Of a DNA stretch of 64,000 bases, positions 1 through 7,256 are shown in pieces. The position numbers and the translations under genes were made by a program. Positions within the stretch are counted from its first letter, which is position 1; every line of letters begins with the position of its first letter. The stretch is taken from assembly GCF_030814215.1 (NCBI RefSeq), contig NZ_JAUSUT010000001.1, positions 7,068,001 through 7,132,000 on the forward strand, read 5' to 3'. The stretch is from Amycolatopsis thermophila. GTDB lineage: Bacteria > Actinomycetota > Actinomycetes > Mycobacteriales > Pseudonocardiaceae. Below the pieces are notes generated by a model, which worked only from the letters and a program-made list of their open reading frames with translations, searched no databases and was not told where the DNA came from.

Positions 1-84
1 GCGGAGGGTACGGGTGATCGCCTGTCCCATCGGGCCGAGCCCGATCACGGTGACGGCGCTGTTCTGCTGGTGTTCGGTCACCAC
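1..84 (-). CDS. NAD(P)-binding Rossmann oxidoreductase, N-terminal fragment
   Basis: Only the first 28 codons lie in the window; the rest continues beyond position 1. After a polar leader the frame reads VTVIGLGPMGQAI, the glycine-rich turn of a Rossmann fold as found in 6-phosphogluconate/3-hydroxyisobutyrate-dehydrogenase-type proteins and imine reductases. Two consecutive GTG codons (84 and 81) could start it; the ATG at 91 runs into a stop after three codons. It is divergent from an HxlR-type regulator and shares the operator-bearing gap with it, a common arrangement where the regulator controls the enzyme. Substrate cannot be inferred. Confidence 0.6.
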   Translation of the reverse strand, partial: MVTEHQQNSAVTVIGLGPMGQAITRTLR

Positions 85-113
85 TCCATGGTCGGAGACG
101 CACCACTATTCTC

Positions 114-144
114 GTAAGTACCGACTATTTTCTGCGGTACTTAC
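114..144. promoter_or_regulatory. Perfect inverted repeat, likely HxlR operator
   Basis: GTAAGTACCG (114-123) and CGGTACTTAC (135-144) form a perfect 10-bp inverted repeat with an 11-nt spacer between two divergent genes. Half-sites of the type GTACTTAC are typical for HxlR-family regulators, so autoregulation and control of the upstream oxidoreductase are likely. Confidence 0.65.
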
Positions 145-165
145 CTTTCAGTAAGGGGAACGGCG

Positions 166-543
166 ATGGCCAAGGCGCCCAGACGCGGGCCTTACATCTG
201 TGGCATCGACGCCGCGCTCGACGTGGTGAGCGGCAAGTGGAAGGGTCTTATCCTCTGGGAGCTCGAGGCCCATGGCGTACGCCGTTTCGCTGAGCTCCGT
301 CGCGGCCTGCCCGGCGTCAGCGAGAAGATGCTGACTCAGCACCTGCGCGAGCTCGAGGAGGACGGGCTGGTGCACCGGGAGGTCCACGCCGAGGTGCCAC
401 CGCGGGTCGAATACTCCTTGACCGAGCACGGGCGCACACTCAACCAGGCGCTCGGACCACTAGGCGCCTGGGGAAGCGAACGGATCCGCCGCGAGGCCGC
501 CGATGTGGTCGCCCCGGCGCCGGCCGACCGCACGACGGCCTGA
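166..543 (+). CDS. HxlR-family winged-helix transcriptional regulator
   Basis: A 125-aa cytoplasmic DNA-binding protein of the HxlR/DUF24 family. The order fits the family: a DVVSGKWKGLILWEL helix, the recognition helix region (FAELRRGLPGVSEKMLTQHLREL), and the wing with PRVEYSLTEHGRTL. Family members sense redox or reactive electrophiles, or small ligands, and act on divergent oxidoreductase genes. The only early cysteine sits in the YICGID segment, where many HxlR sensors carry their redox-active Cys. ATG is preceded by AAGGGGAACGGCG, a good ribosome site. The divergent Rossmann oxidoreductase is the likely target. Confidence 0.85.
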   Translation: MAKAPRRGPYICGIDAALDVVSGKWKGLILWELEAHGVRRFAELRRGLPGVSEKMLTQHLRELEEDGLVHREVHAEVPPRVEYSLTEHGRTLNQALGPLGAWGSERIRREAADVVAPAPADRTTA

Positions 544-618
544 TCAACAACGTACGGCTCAATCGTGCGCGTGCACCAGCAGGCTGCCGGCGGTCACGAT
601 TCCCGTGCCCACGCGGCC

Positions 619-1380
619 TCACGCCGCCTTGGTGGTGCCGCCGTCGATCACCAGGTCCGTGCCGGTGATCCACCGCGCCTGAGGTCCGAGCAGGAACGCG
701 ACCGCGTCGGCGATCTCCTCGGCTTCGCCCATCCGGCCGAGTGTGATGCCCATACTCGCGGGCACGCCCTCGTCGAGTGCCTGTTCCCGGGTGATGCCGG
801 ACGCGCTTGCCACGCTGTCGCCGAGACGACCGTCGTCCGTCCAGCCGGGTGTGCGGACGGGGCCGGGCGAAACCGTGTTGACCCGGACGCCTCGTGGTGC
901 GAACTCCTCCGACAGCGCCGTCGTGAGGTTGGTGAGTGCGGCCTTGTGGGCGGAGTAGTCGACGACCATGGGGAACGGCATCCGAGCATTGATGGACGAG
1001 ACGTTGACGATCGCCCCGCCGTGTTCCAGCAACGACGGCAGCAGGGCGCGGGTGAGCCGCACGGCTGACAGCACGTTAGCGTTGAAGCCCTGCTCCCACT
1101 GCGCGTCGGTGACATCGAGGAACGAGCTCCGGGCCTCGAACTGCCCGACGTTGTTGACCAGCGCATCCACCCGGCCGCGTTCGAGCGCGGCGGCAGCGAG
1201 CGCCTCCACCCCCTGGGCGGTGGCAAGATCGGCCTGCACCACGGTCAGATCGTCGCCCCGCTCCGGCACGGCCGACCGCGAGCCCGTGACGACGGAGTAC
1301 CCGTCCTTGCGCAGGCGCTCGACAACCGCCGCGCCGATACCTTTCGTGCCACCGCTGACGACGGCCACCTTGTTACGCAT
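619..1380 (-). CDS. SDR family oxidoreductase
   Basis: A 253-aa classical short-chain dehydrogenase/reductase. The cofactor motif GGTKGIG is near the N-terminus, NNVG follows about residue 85, the catalytic Tyr-Lys pair lies in YSAHKAAL, and the C-terminus shows the usual GTDLVIDGG. NADP preference is not decidable. The ATG at 1380 is chosen because GGAGG lies five bases before it; an ATG four codons upstream lacks such a site. It is divergent from a TetR gene whose shared gap carries two similar palindromic sites, so TetR control is likely. Substrate unknown. Confidence 0.85.
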   Translation of the reverse strand: MRNKVAVVSGGTKGIGAAVVERLRKDGYSVVTGSRSAVPERGDDLTVVQADLATAQGVEALAAAALERGRVDALVNNVGQFEARSSFLDVTDAQWEQGFNANVLSAVRLTRALLPSLLEHGGAIVNVSSINARMPFPMVVDYSAHKAALTNLTTALSEEFAPRGVRVNTVSPGPVRTPGWTDDGRLGDSVASASGITREQALDEGVPASMGITLGRMGEAEEIADAVAFLLGPQARWITGTDLVIDGGTTKAA

Positions 1381-1400
1381 CAATGCCTCCATTTTTCGAA

Positions 1401-1450
1401 AGCGATCGCTCCCATATGGCAGCCGACTGTACTACGGGAGCATTCGCTCC
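1401..1450. promoter_or_regulatory. Two related operator-like sites between SDR and TetR genes
   Basis: AGCGATCGCT (1401-1410) is a perfect palindrome and is followed by CCC. A second site, GGAGC-attc-GCTCC (1437-1450), lies downstream. Read on opposite strands, GGGAGCGATCGCT and GGGAGCATTCGCT agree at most positions. Two copies between divergent genes fit binding by the adjacent TetR protein. Confidence 0.5.
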
Positions 1451-1473
1451 ACAATGTGGGGTAGTCTGGCGGC

Positions 1474-2043
1474 ATGCCACGGTCCCGGCAGTTCGACGAG
1501 CAGGACGTGGTCGCGCGCGCCACCGAGCTGTTCCACCGTCGCGGGTACCACGCCACGTCCACACGTGACCTCGGGGATGCGCTCGCGCTCAACCCGAGCA
1601 GCCTGTACCGGACGTTCGGCGACAAGCACGCGTTGTTCCTGCGCGCGCTGGACCACTACCAGGCGTCGGAGTCCGCCCGGTGCACGGCGGCACTCGATGA
1701 TGACGGGCCCGTCCGCGCGGTACTGCGCGACTGGCTCCACTCGATGGTCGAACCGTCCGACGTGCCAGGCTGCTTCGTCATCAACACCGCCACCGAACTG
1801 GGTACGGAGGACCCGGAAGCGGCCCGGCGCGTGGATGCGGCGTTCGAGGGCACGACAGCCGCGATCGCCAAGCTGCTGCGCCGCGGGATCACCTCCGGCG
1901 AACTGCCCGCCGATCTCGACGCCGACGGCACTGCCGACCTGCTGTTCACCACCCTCGCCGGGCTGCGGGTGCGCCACCGCGCCGGCCACGACCCGCAACG
2001 GTTGCGCGCGGCGGTCGACCAGGCGCTGCGCGTCCTGGGCTGA
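1474..2043 (+). CDS. TetR/AcrR family transcriptional regulator
   Basis: A 189-aa TetR regulator. The N-terminal helix-turn-helix spans about residues 10-55 (VVARATELFHRRGYHATSTRD, then LNPSSLYRTFGDKHALF). The C-terminal ligand domain resembles the AcuR/YcfQ-like group with the text PGCFVINTATELG. It probably represses itself and the divergent SDR gene through the sites in the shared gap. The inducer is unknown; AcuR-like members often answer to small carbonyl or unsaturated compounds, which would suit an SDR neighbour. Confidence 0.85.
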   Translation: MPRSRQFDEQDVVARATELFHRRGYHATSTRDLGDALALNPSSLYRTFGDKHALFLRALDHYQASESARCTAALDDDGPVRAVLRDWLHSMVEPSDVPGCFVINTATELGTEDPEAARRVDAAFEGTTAAIAKLLRRGITSGELPADLDADGTADLLFTTLAGLRVRHRAGHDPQRLRAAVDQALRVLG

Positions 2044-2268
2044 ACATCGGGTAGGTGCCGTCGGGCCTCGTGCAGGCACCCGGCCCACTCCGTGTCGGAG
2101 TCGGAGTCTGCGGTGATGCCGCGTGCCCAGGGGGAGACCACTGCGCAGGAGGTCCGCATCATCGACCCCCGGATGTTTCATACTCCACGCCGAACCCCGA
2201 TCCGGGGGCTGAGTGCAGCCGGCCTGCACTACGCCCTCCGCATCGCCGACCGAAAGGGAGACCCACGC

Positions 2269-2826
2269 GTGTCCGATGCCACCGCCATCGCCAGCTTCGG
2301 ATACGAGCTCGGCATCCTCAAACGGATCCGACGCTCGGGCTGGTGGCACGCCGGCGTCCGCGACCCCGAATCCGTCGCCGAACACTCCCTGCGCGTCGCC
2401 CAGCTCGCCGGGCTGCTGGCCGCCGAAGAAGGCGCCGACCCCGCCCGCGCCGCCTACCTCGCCCTCTGGCACGACACCCAGGAAACCCGCACCGGCGACC
2501 TCCCCCACACCGTCAAGCCCTACCTCACCAAACCCGACCCCAGACAGATCACCGCCGACCAGACCGCCGGGCTGCCCAGCGCCGCCGGTACCTCGGTCCG
2601 CGACGCCGTCGACGAGTACGAGGCAGCCGAAAGCACGGAAGCCCGCTGCGCCCGCGACGCCGACAAACTCGAGATGCTGCTCCAGGCCGTCGAGTACCGC
2701 GACATCGGCGTCCAGCGAGTTCAGGGCTGGATCGACAGCGCCCTCCAAGGCCTCACCACCCCAACCGCCCAACGAGTCGCCGAGGCAGCCCTCGCGCTCT
2801 CACCACTCGCCTGGCGCGACCGCTGA
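2269..2826 (+). CDS. HD domain protein, YfbR/HDDC2-like nucleotidase
   Basis: A 185-aa HD-fold metal phosphohydrolase. Metal ligands are visible as H39 (in AEHSLRVAQL), the HD pair H68-D69 (LWHDTQET) and a later Asp in RDADKLEMLLQ. This pattern is that of 5'-deoxynucleotidase YfbR and eukaryotic HDDC2. A GTG start at 2269 is preferred because AAAGGGAG precedes it and homology begins with GYELGILKRIRR; longer upstream frames carry no recognisable sequence. It stands alone between a TetR gene and a convergent permease. A housekeeping role in nucleotide clean-up is likely but unproven. Confidence 0.75.
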   Translation: MSDATAIASFGYELGILKRIRRSGWWHAGVRDPESVAEHSLRVAQLAGLLAAEEGADPARAAYLALWHDTQETRTGDLPHTVKPYLTKPDPRQITADQTAGLPSAAGTSVRDAVDEYEAAESTEARCARDADKLEMLLQAVEYRDIGVQRVQGWIDSALQGLTTPTAQRVAEAALALSPLAWRDR

Positions 2827-2881
2827 GCCCAGCACAGGTACGTGTTGGGGGCGACCATCCGCCGCCGCGGTCATTTCCAGA

Positions 2882-4282
2882 TCACCTGCGGGGAGTCGTG
2901 CGCAGATCGACGTGCCGGGAGCGGGCGGTCCGGACGAGGGCCCGGCCGGCCAGTCCGAGGGCGAACATCACCACTCCGGCCAGCACCGACTGCCAGGGCA
3001 GTGTGGCCACCAGAAGCAGGCAGCCGGCGACGCCGAGCAGGTTGAGCCAGCGGGGCCACCGGCGCTGCTCGCCGGACTGGGTGAACGCCGCGGCGTTGGC
3101 GATGGCGTAGTAGATCAGCACGCCGAAGGACGAGAAGCCGATCACCCCGCGCAGGTCGACGGTGGCCACCACGATGCTGACCACGACCGCGAGCCCGATC
3201 TCGGCGTGATGCGGCACGCGGTAGCGGGGGTGGACGGCGGCCAGCCAGCCGGGCAGGTCGTGGTGGCGGGCCATGGCCAGGCTGGTGCGGCCGATGCCGG
3301 CGATCAGTGCCAGCAGCGCGCCGAGCGCGGCCAGCGCCGCCCCGACGCGCACCACCAGGGTCAGCCCACCAGCCCCGGCGGCCTGCACGGCGGTGGTCAA
3401 CGGTGCGGTGGCGGCGGCGAGTTGCTGCGGCCCGGCGGCCAGCAGTGCCGCCGCACCCACCACGACGTAGACCGCCACGGTGATGAACAAGGCGATGGGG
3501 ATGGCGCGCGGGATCGTGCGCTGGGGGTCGCGGACCTCCTCCCCCATGGTGGCGATGCGCGCGTAGCCGGCGAAGGCGAAGAACAGCAGCCCGGCGGCCT
3601 GGAGGATGCCGTAGGCGCCACCGGTGCCCAGGGCAGCCCAGCCACCCAGGTTCACCGGACTGGCGTGGCCACCGACGGCGATCCCGATCACGACCGCGGC
3701 CAGGGCGGTCAGGCTGGTGCCGACCAGGATGCGGGTCAGCAGGGCGGTCTTGGTGACGCCGCGGTAGTTGAGCGCGGCCAAGCCGAGCACGCCGGCCACC
3801 GCGACCAGTCGCTGTGCCCACCAGGGTCCGGGTACGGCATAGGTGGCGAAGGTGAGCGCCATCGCCGCGCACGAGGCGGTCTTGCCGACCACGAATCCCC
3901 ACCCGGCGGTGAAACCCCACCAGTGCCCGAGTCGTTCCCGCCCGTAGATGTAGGTGCCGCCCGAGGTCGGGTAGGCCGCCGCCAGCTGGGCCGACGCGGT
4001 GGCGTTGCAGTAGGCGATCACCGCCGCGATGGCCAGGCCGATCAGCAGGCCGGTGCCTGCGGCGCGGGCGGCGGGACCGAACGCGGCGAACACCCCGGCT
4101 CCGATCATCGAGCCCAGCCCGATGACCACCGCGTCCCCCGTGCCCAGTCGCCGCGCCAGCGCTCCGGCACCGGTCGCTCCGCCGTCGCCAGACTCGCGAT
4201 TGCCGGACCCGGGGGCGCCGGACGCAGGCTCGGCGGCCCCCGGCCGGGCGTCGCGTCGGCCTGGTTGCGGTGCGGACACCAT
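2882..4282 (-). CDS. APC superfamily amino acid/amine permease
   Basis: A 466-aa integral membrane transporter with a 40-residue Gly/Ala/Pro-rich N-terminal tail followed by about 12 hydrophobic segments. The first helix holds VVIGLGSMIGAGVFAAFGPAA, the APC signature with the unwound GxG region. The family carries amino acids, polyamines or related amines with a cation. GGGAGGTGG precedes the start. It is divergent from an ArsR-ArsC fusion with a palindromic operator in the gap. A metalloid-linked role is possible, but the family normally moves amino acids, so the pairing is noted without assigning a substrate. Confidence 0.8.
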   Translation of the reverse strand: MVSAPQPGRRDARPGAAEPASGAPGSGNRESGDGGATGAGALARRLGTGDAVVIGLGSMIGAGVFAAFGPAARAAGTGLLIGLAIAAVIAYCNATASAQLAAAYPTSGGTYIYGRERLGHWWGFTAGWGFVVGKTASCAAMALTFATYAVPGPWWAQRLVAVAGVLGLAALNYRGVTKTALLTRILVGTSLTALAAVVIGIAVGGHASPVNLGGWAALGTGGAYGILQAAGLLFFAFAGYARIATMGEEVRDPQRTIPRAIPIALFITVAVYVVVGAAALLAAGPQQLAAATAPLTTAVQAAGAGGLTLVVRVGAALAALGALLALIAGIGRTSLAMARHHDLPGWLAAVHPRYRVPHHAEIGLAVVVSIVVATVDLRGVIGFSSFGVLIYYAIANAAAFTQSGEQRRWPRWLNLLGVAGCLLLVATLPWQSVLAGVVMFALGLAGRALVRTARSRHVDLRTTPRR

Positions 4283-4298
4283 CCACCTCCCGGTATTC

Positions 4299-4316
4299 CA
4301 TCAAGCTGTTTTGATG
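4299..4316. promoter_or_regulatory. ArsR-type operator palindrome
   Basis: CATCAA-gctgtt-TTGATG is a perfect 6-bp inverted repeat in the gap between the APC permease and the ArsR-ArsC fusion. ATCAA/TTGAT half-sites are typical of ArsR/SmtB operators. Its 3' end overlaps a possible ATG at 4314, which argues for the start at 4329 instead. Confidence 0.6.
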
Positions 4317-4328
4317 TATCGTCGGGGG

Positions 4329-5105
4329 ATGGTGCCGCCGAGTCAAGCCGCCCCGCCGTTCGTGCGCATGGCCGCCCATCCGCTGCGGTGGCGTCTGCTG
4401 ACCGAACTGGCCGGCAGCGACTACCGCGTGCGCGAGTTGACCGAGCGGGTGGGCGAACCGCAGAACCTGGTCTCCTACCACCTGCGTCTGCTCCGCGGCG
4501 ATGGCCTGGTCACCTCGAGGCGCAGCAGCTTCGACGGCCGCGACGCCTACTACCACCTCGACCTGGACCGCTGCGCCCAGGCGCTGACCGCCACCGGGGT
4601 CGCCTTGCACCCGGCGTTGCACCTGGGTCCACGGCCACCGTCCGCGATGACCGCGAGACGGCCGGGCCGGGTTCGAGTGCTGTTCCTGTGCACGGGCAAC
4701 AGCTCTCGCTCACCGATCGCCGAAGCCCTGCTACGCCACCGCAGCAGTGATGGTCGCGTCGAGGTGACCAGTGCCGGCAGCCACCCCAAGCAGCACATCC
4801 ACCCCGACGCGATCCGGGTCCTGCACGAGGAGTACGGCATCGACATCGCCGGCCGACGCACCCGACACCTGGACACGGTGGCCGATCACCGGTTCGACTA
4901 CGTGATCACCTTGTGCGACAAGGTCCGCGAGGTCTGCCCGGACTTCGGCGACGATTCCCGGTTGATCCACTGGAGCATCGCCGACCCGGCCACCACCAGC
5001 GCCGACCAGGACACCTATCCGGCGTTCGCTCGCGTCGCCGTTGAGCTCGACACCCGTATCCGCCACCTGCTGTCGGTATTCGCCGCCACCACACCCGGAG
5101 GATGA
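4329..5105 (+). CDS. ArsR-type HTH fused to arsenate-reductase-like phosphatase
   Basis: A fusion of about 258 aa. Residues 1-90 are a winged helix of ArsR type (MAAHPLRWRLLTELAGSDYRVRELTE, then NLVSYHLRLLRGDGLV). From about residue 110 follows a low-molecular-weight phosphatase/arsenate reductase domain: the P-loop VLFLCTGNSSRSPIAEALL with Cys-x5-Arg, a CDKVREVCPDFG segment with the extra cysteines of thioredoxin-coupled ArsC, and the acid loop WSIADPA. It should bind DNA and reduce arsenate, or dephosphorylate a protein, in one chain. An alternative ATG at 4314 lies inside the operator. Four bases separate it from the VOC gene, so they are co-transcribed. Confidence 0.8.
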   Translation: MVPPSQAAPPFVRMAAHPLRWRLLTELAGSDYRVRELTERVGEPQNLVSYHLRLLRGDGLVTSRRSSFDGRDAYYHLDLDRCAQALTATGVALHPALHLGPRPPSAMTARRPGRVRVLFLCTGNSSRSPIAEALLRHRSSDGRVEVTSAGSHPKQHIHPDAIRVLHEEYGIDIAGRRTRHLDTVADHRFDYVITLCDKVREVCPDFGDDSRLIHWSIADPATTSADQDTYPAFARVAVELDTRIRHLLSVFAATTPGG

Positions 5106-5108
5106 CCC

Positions 5109-5492
5109 ATGACCGCACCCGATCAACTCGCCAGCGTCCGCTACCTCGTCGACGACGTCCAAGCCGCCATCGACTTCTACACCACCCATCTCGGCTTCAC
5201 CGTGCGCACCAGCGCCGCCCCCGCCTTCGCCGACGTGGTCCGCGGGCCCCTGCGTCTGCTGCTGTCCGGGCCGACCAGCTCCGGCGCCCGCGCCACACCC
5301 GCCGACGCCGCATCCGCCGGCCGCAACCGCATCCACCTCATCGTCGACGACCTCGACGCCGAGATCGACCGGCTCCGCACCGCGGGACTCTCCTTCCGCA
5401 GCGAGCTGATCTCCGGCCCGGGTGGGCGCCAGATCCTGCTGACCGACCCCGCCGGCAACCTCATCGAGCTGTTCCAACCCGCCCAGCCGTAG
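5109..5492 (+). CDS. VOC (glyoxalase/dioxygenase fold) protein
   Basis: A 127-aa single-chain VOC protein with two beta-alpha-beta-beta-beta repeats: the first from VRYLVDDVQAAIDFYTTHLGF and the second from RIHLIVDDLDAEIDRLR to ILLTDPAGNLIELFQ. The terminal Glu in the NLIELFQ strand is a usual metal ligand. GGAGGATGACCC precedes ATG, and the gene directly follows the ArsR-ArsC fusion. VOC proteins close to ars genes may be organoarsenical lyases (ArsI), but the vicinal cysteine pair expected of ArsI is absent, so a general glyoxalase-like function is safer. Confidence 0.75.
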   Translation: MTAPDQLASVRYLVDDVQAAIDFYTTHLGFTVRTSAAPAFADVVRGPLRLLLSGPTSSGARATPADAASAGRNRIHLIVDDLDAEIDRLRTAGLSFRSELISGPGGRQILLTDPAGNLIELFQPAQP

Positions 5493-5699
5493 TCGTCCAT
5501 CGTGTCCGATGGCATACGTCCGCGTGCACAACGCCTCCCGCACGCTGCCGCGGTCATGGCCTGCTCGCGCGTGGTCCGTGCTGTCCCGAGGACGTGCCCG
5601 CCGACGTGGTTGTCCGCGCTGCGCGATCCGGCGACTGACCGGCCATCGGCACGCCCGGACCGCTTCACCATCGCCGAGCAGTAGGGGGCCCCGACTGGT
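5493..5699. other. Non-coding stretch without recognisable gene
   Basis: No start with a plausible ribosome site and no recognisable protein text on either strand. It ends at the first of two direct repeats around the kinase-like gene. Confidence 0.4.
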
Positions 5700-5749
5700 G
5701 AGATCGCCTATTCAACTGTCGCGAGTTCCCCCCTTGTAGCGGTGCGTGA
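5700..5749 (+). repeat. Direct repeat, copy 1
   Basis: A 50-bp stretch beginning GAGATCGCCTATTCAACTG and ending GTAGCGGTGCGTGA. It is nearly identical to 6825-6876 on the other side of the kinase-like gene; differences are a few substitutions and a 2-nt length change in the middle. Confidence 0.75.
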
Positions 5750-5807
5750 CGGCTGGAGCGGTGCTGTCGGGAACCCAGCGGCGATGGCGGGGCATGCTTG
5801 GGTGGTG

Positions 5808-6809
5808 ATGGCGACGAGGTATGCACTCCACGAGCGGCTCTCTGCCAGGTTCGAGTCCTGCGATGATGGCGAACTCGCTTCCCTGATAGGTGCAGCTCCC
5901 GGTGGCAACGTGGGTGTGGGCGGTGGTTCGGCTCGGCTCGTTGTCGACGGTGCCCCGGTGTTCGTCAAACGCATCCCGCTGACCGATCGAGAGCTCGCTC
6001 ATCCGCGTTCCACCGCGAACCTGTTCGAGTTGCCGATGTTCTGCCAGTACGGACTTGGCGGCCCCGGTTTCAACGGTTGGCGCGAGTTGGCGGCGAACAC
6101 CATCGTCACCGAGGGAGTGCTGGCCGGCAACGTCGAGTCGTTCCCCCTGCTCTACCACTGGCGGGTCCTGCCCGGCTGCCCGCCCGTTGCGCCCGAGCAC
6201 ACCGATATCCAGGCGGTCGTGGCCAAACTGGCCGGCTCACGATCCGTACAGGCCCGACTCGAAGCGCTGGCCGCCGCTTCGCACAGCCTCGTGCTCTTCG
6301 GTGAGTACTTGCCCCATCCACTGGCGGACTGGCTGCGTGAGAACCCGGTGGGCAGGGCAGACACCCTGGAGTGGCAGCTGTCGCAGATCGTGGAGTTCTT
6401 GCGCGACCGTGAGCTGCTGCACATGGACGGGCATTTCGGCAACATGCGGACCGACGGCGAACGGATCTATCTCACAGACTTCGGCCTGGCCACCTCACCG
6501 CATTTCACGCTTTCGGACGCCGAGCGTGGTTTCATCCGGCGACACACGACGCACGATGCCGACTACGCGTCCATGCGCCTGGCCAATTGGCTGGTGACCG
6601 AGGTGTGCGGGGTGGCGACGCCGGCGGGCGGTGGGCCCACCGCCCGCAACGCCTACGTGCTCCGGTGCGCCGCAGGCGATATCCCCGAGGAGGTGCCAGC
6701 GTCTGTGGTTCCTATCCTGGCCCGGCACGCACCCGCGGCCGCGCGGATGAACGACTTCTACTGGAAACTCTTCGACGGCGAGGTCACCGCGACATTCCCC
6801 AGCTACTGA
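5808..6809 (+). CDS. Protein-kinase-like fold protein
   Basis: About 333 aa with a kinase-like layout. A Lys candidate for ATP binding lies in APVFVKRIPL, the catalytic loop is HMDGHFGN (Asp and Asn as in HxDxxxxN), and the metal Asp is in LTDFGLA. The segment between, with LFELPMFCQYGLGGPG and HWRVLPG, does not match Hanks kinases closely, so a small-molecule or atypical protein kinase is possible. The start is uncertain: ATG 5808 is preferred, earlier in-frame codons exist. The gene sits between two direct repeats and beside integrase-like debris, which suggests it arrived as a unit. Substrate unknown. Confidence 0.65.
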   Translation: MATRYALHERLSARFESCDDGELASLIGAAPGGNVGVGGGSARLVVDGAPVFVKRIPLTDRELAHPRSTANLFELPMFCQYGLGGPGFNGWRELAANTIVTEGVLAGNVESFPLLYHWRVLPGCPPVAPEHTDIQAVVAKLAGSRSVQARLEALAAASHSLVLFGEYLPHPLADWLRENPVGRADTLEWQLSQIVEFLRDRELLHMDGHFGNMRTDGERIYLTDFGLATSPHFTLSDAERGFIRRHTTHDADYASMRLANWLVTEVCGVATPAGGGPTARNAYVLRCAAGDIPEEVPASVVPILARHAPAAARMNDFYWKLFDGEVTATFPSY

Positions 6810-7190
6810 CTGCAGAAGACTGCTGAGATCACCTGTTCAACTGTCGCGAGTTCCTCGTGGTTGTAGCGGTGCGTGATTCGCTGGGGGCGTATCGGCTCCA
6901 GGTGTTGCCTGCTTCCGCAGCGAGCTTTGTCGTTGTGTTGTGGTGGTAGCCGAGGGCTTCGGCGACGATCGGGGCCGGCATCTCCAGGATGGCGTCCGGC
7001 CGGGGCGATGGGCTTGCGGTCGGCGCGGGATTGAAGCCTGGGCAAGACGTGCCAGGTGGCGGATCTGCGGATGATCTGCGCGTGGTCGGGGTCGGTGATG
7101 CCCATGAGGTGCTTGGCTAGCCACCGCTCGAACATGCAGATCGCCGGTGTCGACCGAGGCTCAGCGCCGGTTTTCGTTCCGACGTTCCTC
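6803..7190 (-). pseudogene. Integrase-like remnant
   Basis: On the minus strand the text FERWLAKHLMGITDPDHAQ followed by IIRRSATWHVLPRLQ resembles the N-terminal part of actinobacterial tyrosine-recombinase-like integrases. The reading then changes frame around 7020-6900 and ends in HRYNHEELATVEQ. No catalytic Arg-His-Arg-Tyr domain is present, and no start is convincing. It is taken as debris of a mobile element. Assignment rests on short text similarity and is moderate at best. Confidence 0.4.
6825..6876 (+). repeat. Direct repeat, copy 2
   Basis: A 52-bp partner of the repeat at 5700-5749, 16 bases past the kinase-like stop. Read on the minus strand it encodes ITHRYNHEELATVEQV, the tail of the integrase-like remnant that follows, so copy 2 is likely the original context. 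Confidence 0.75.
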
Positions 7191-7256
7191 AACCCCTCAT
7201 CCGTTGTGCGAAAAGGAATTTTATGCCCTCTCCGCCGGACCGATAGCCTCGGATTC

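Noticed and set aside
2213..4750. A plus-strand open reading of about 845 codons
   Set aside because: It is out of frame with the HD-domain gene and antisense to the APC permease; composition is low-complexity Pro/Ser/Gly.
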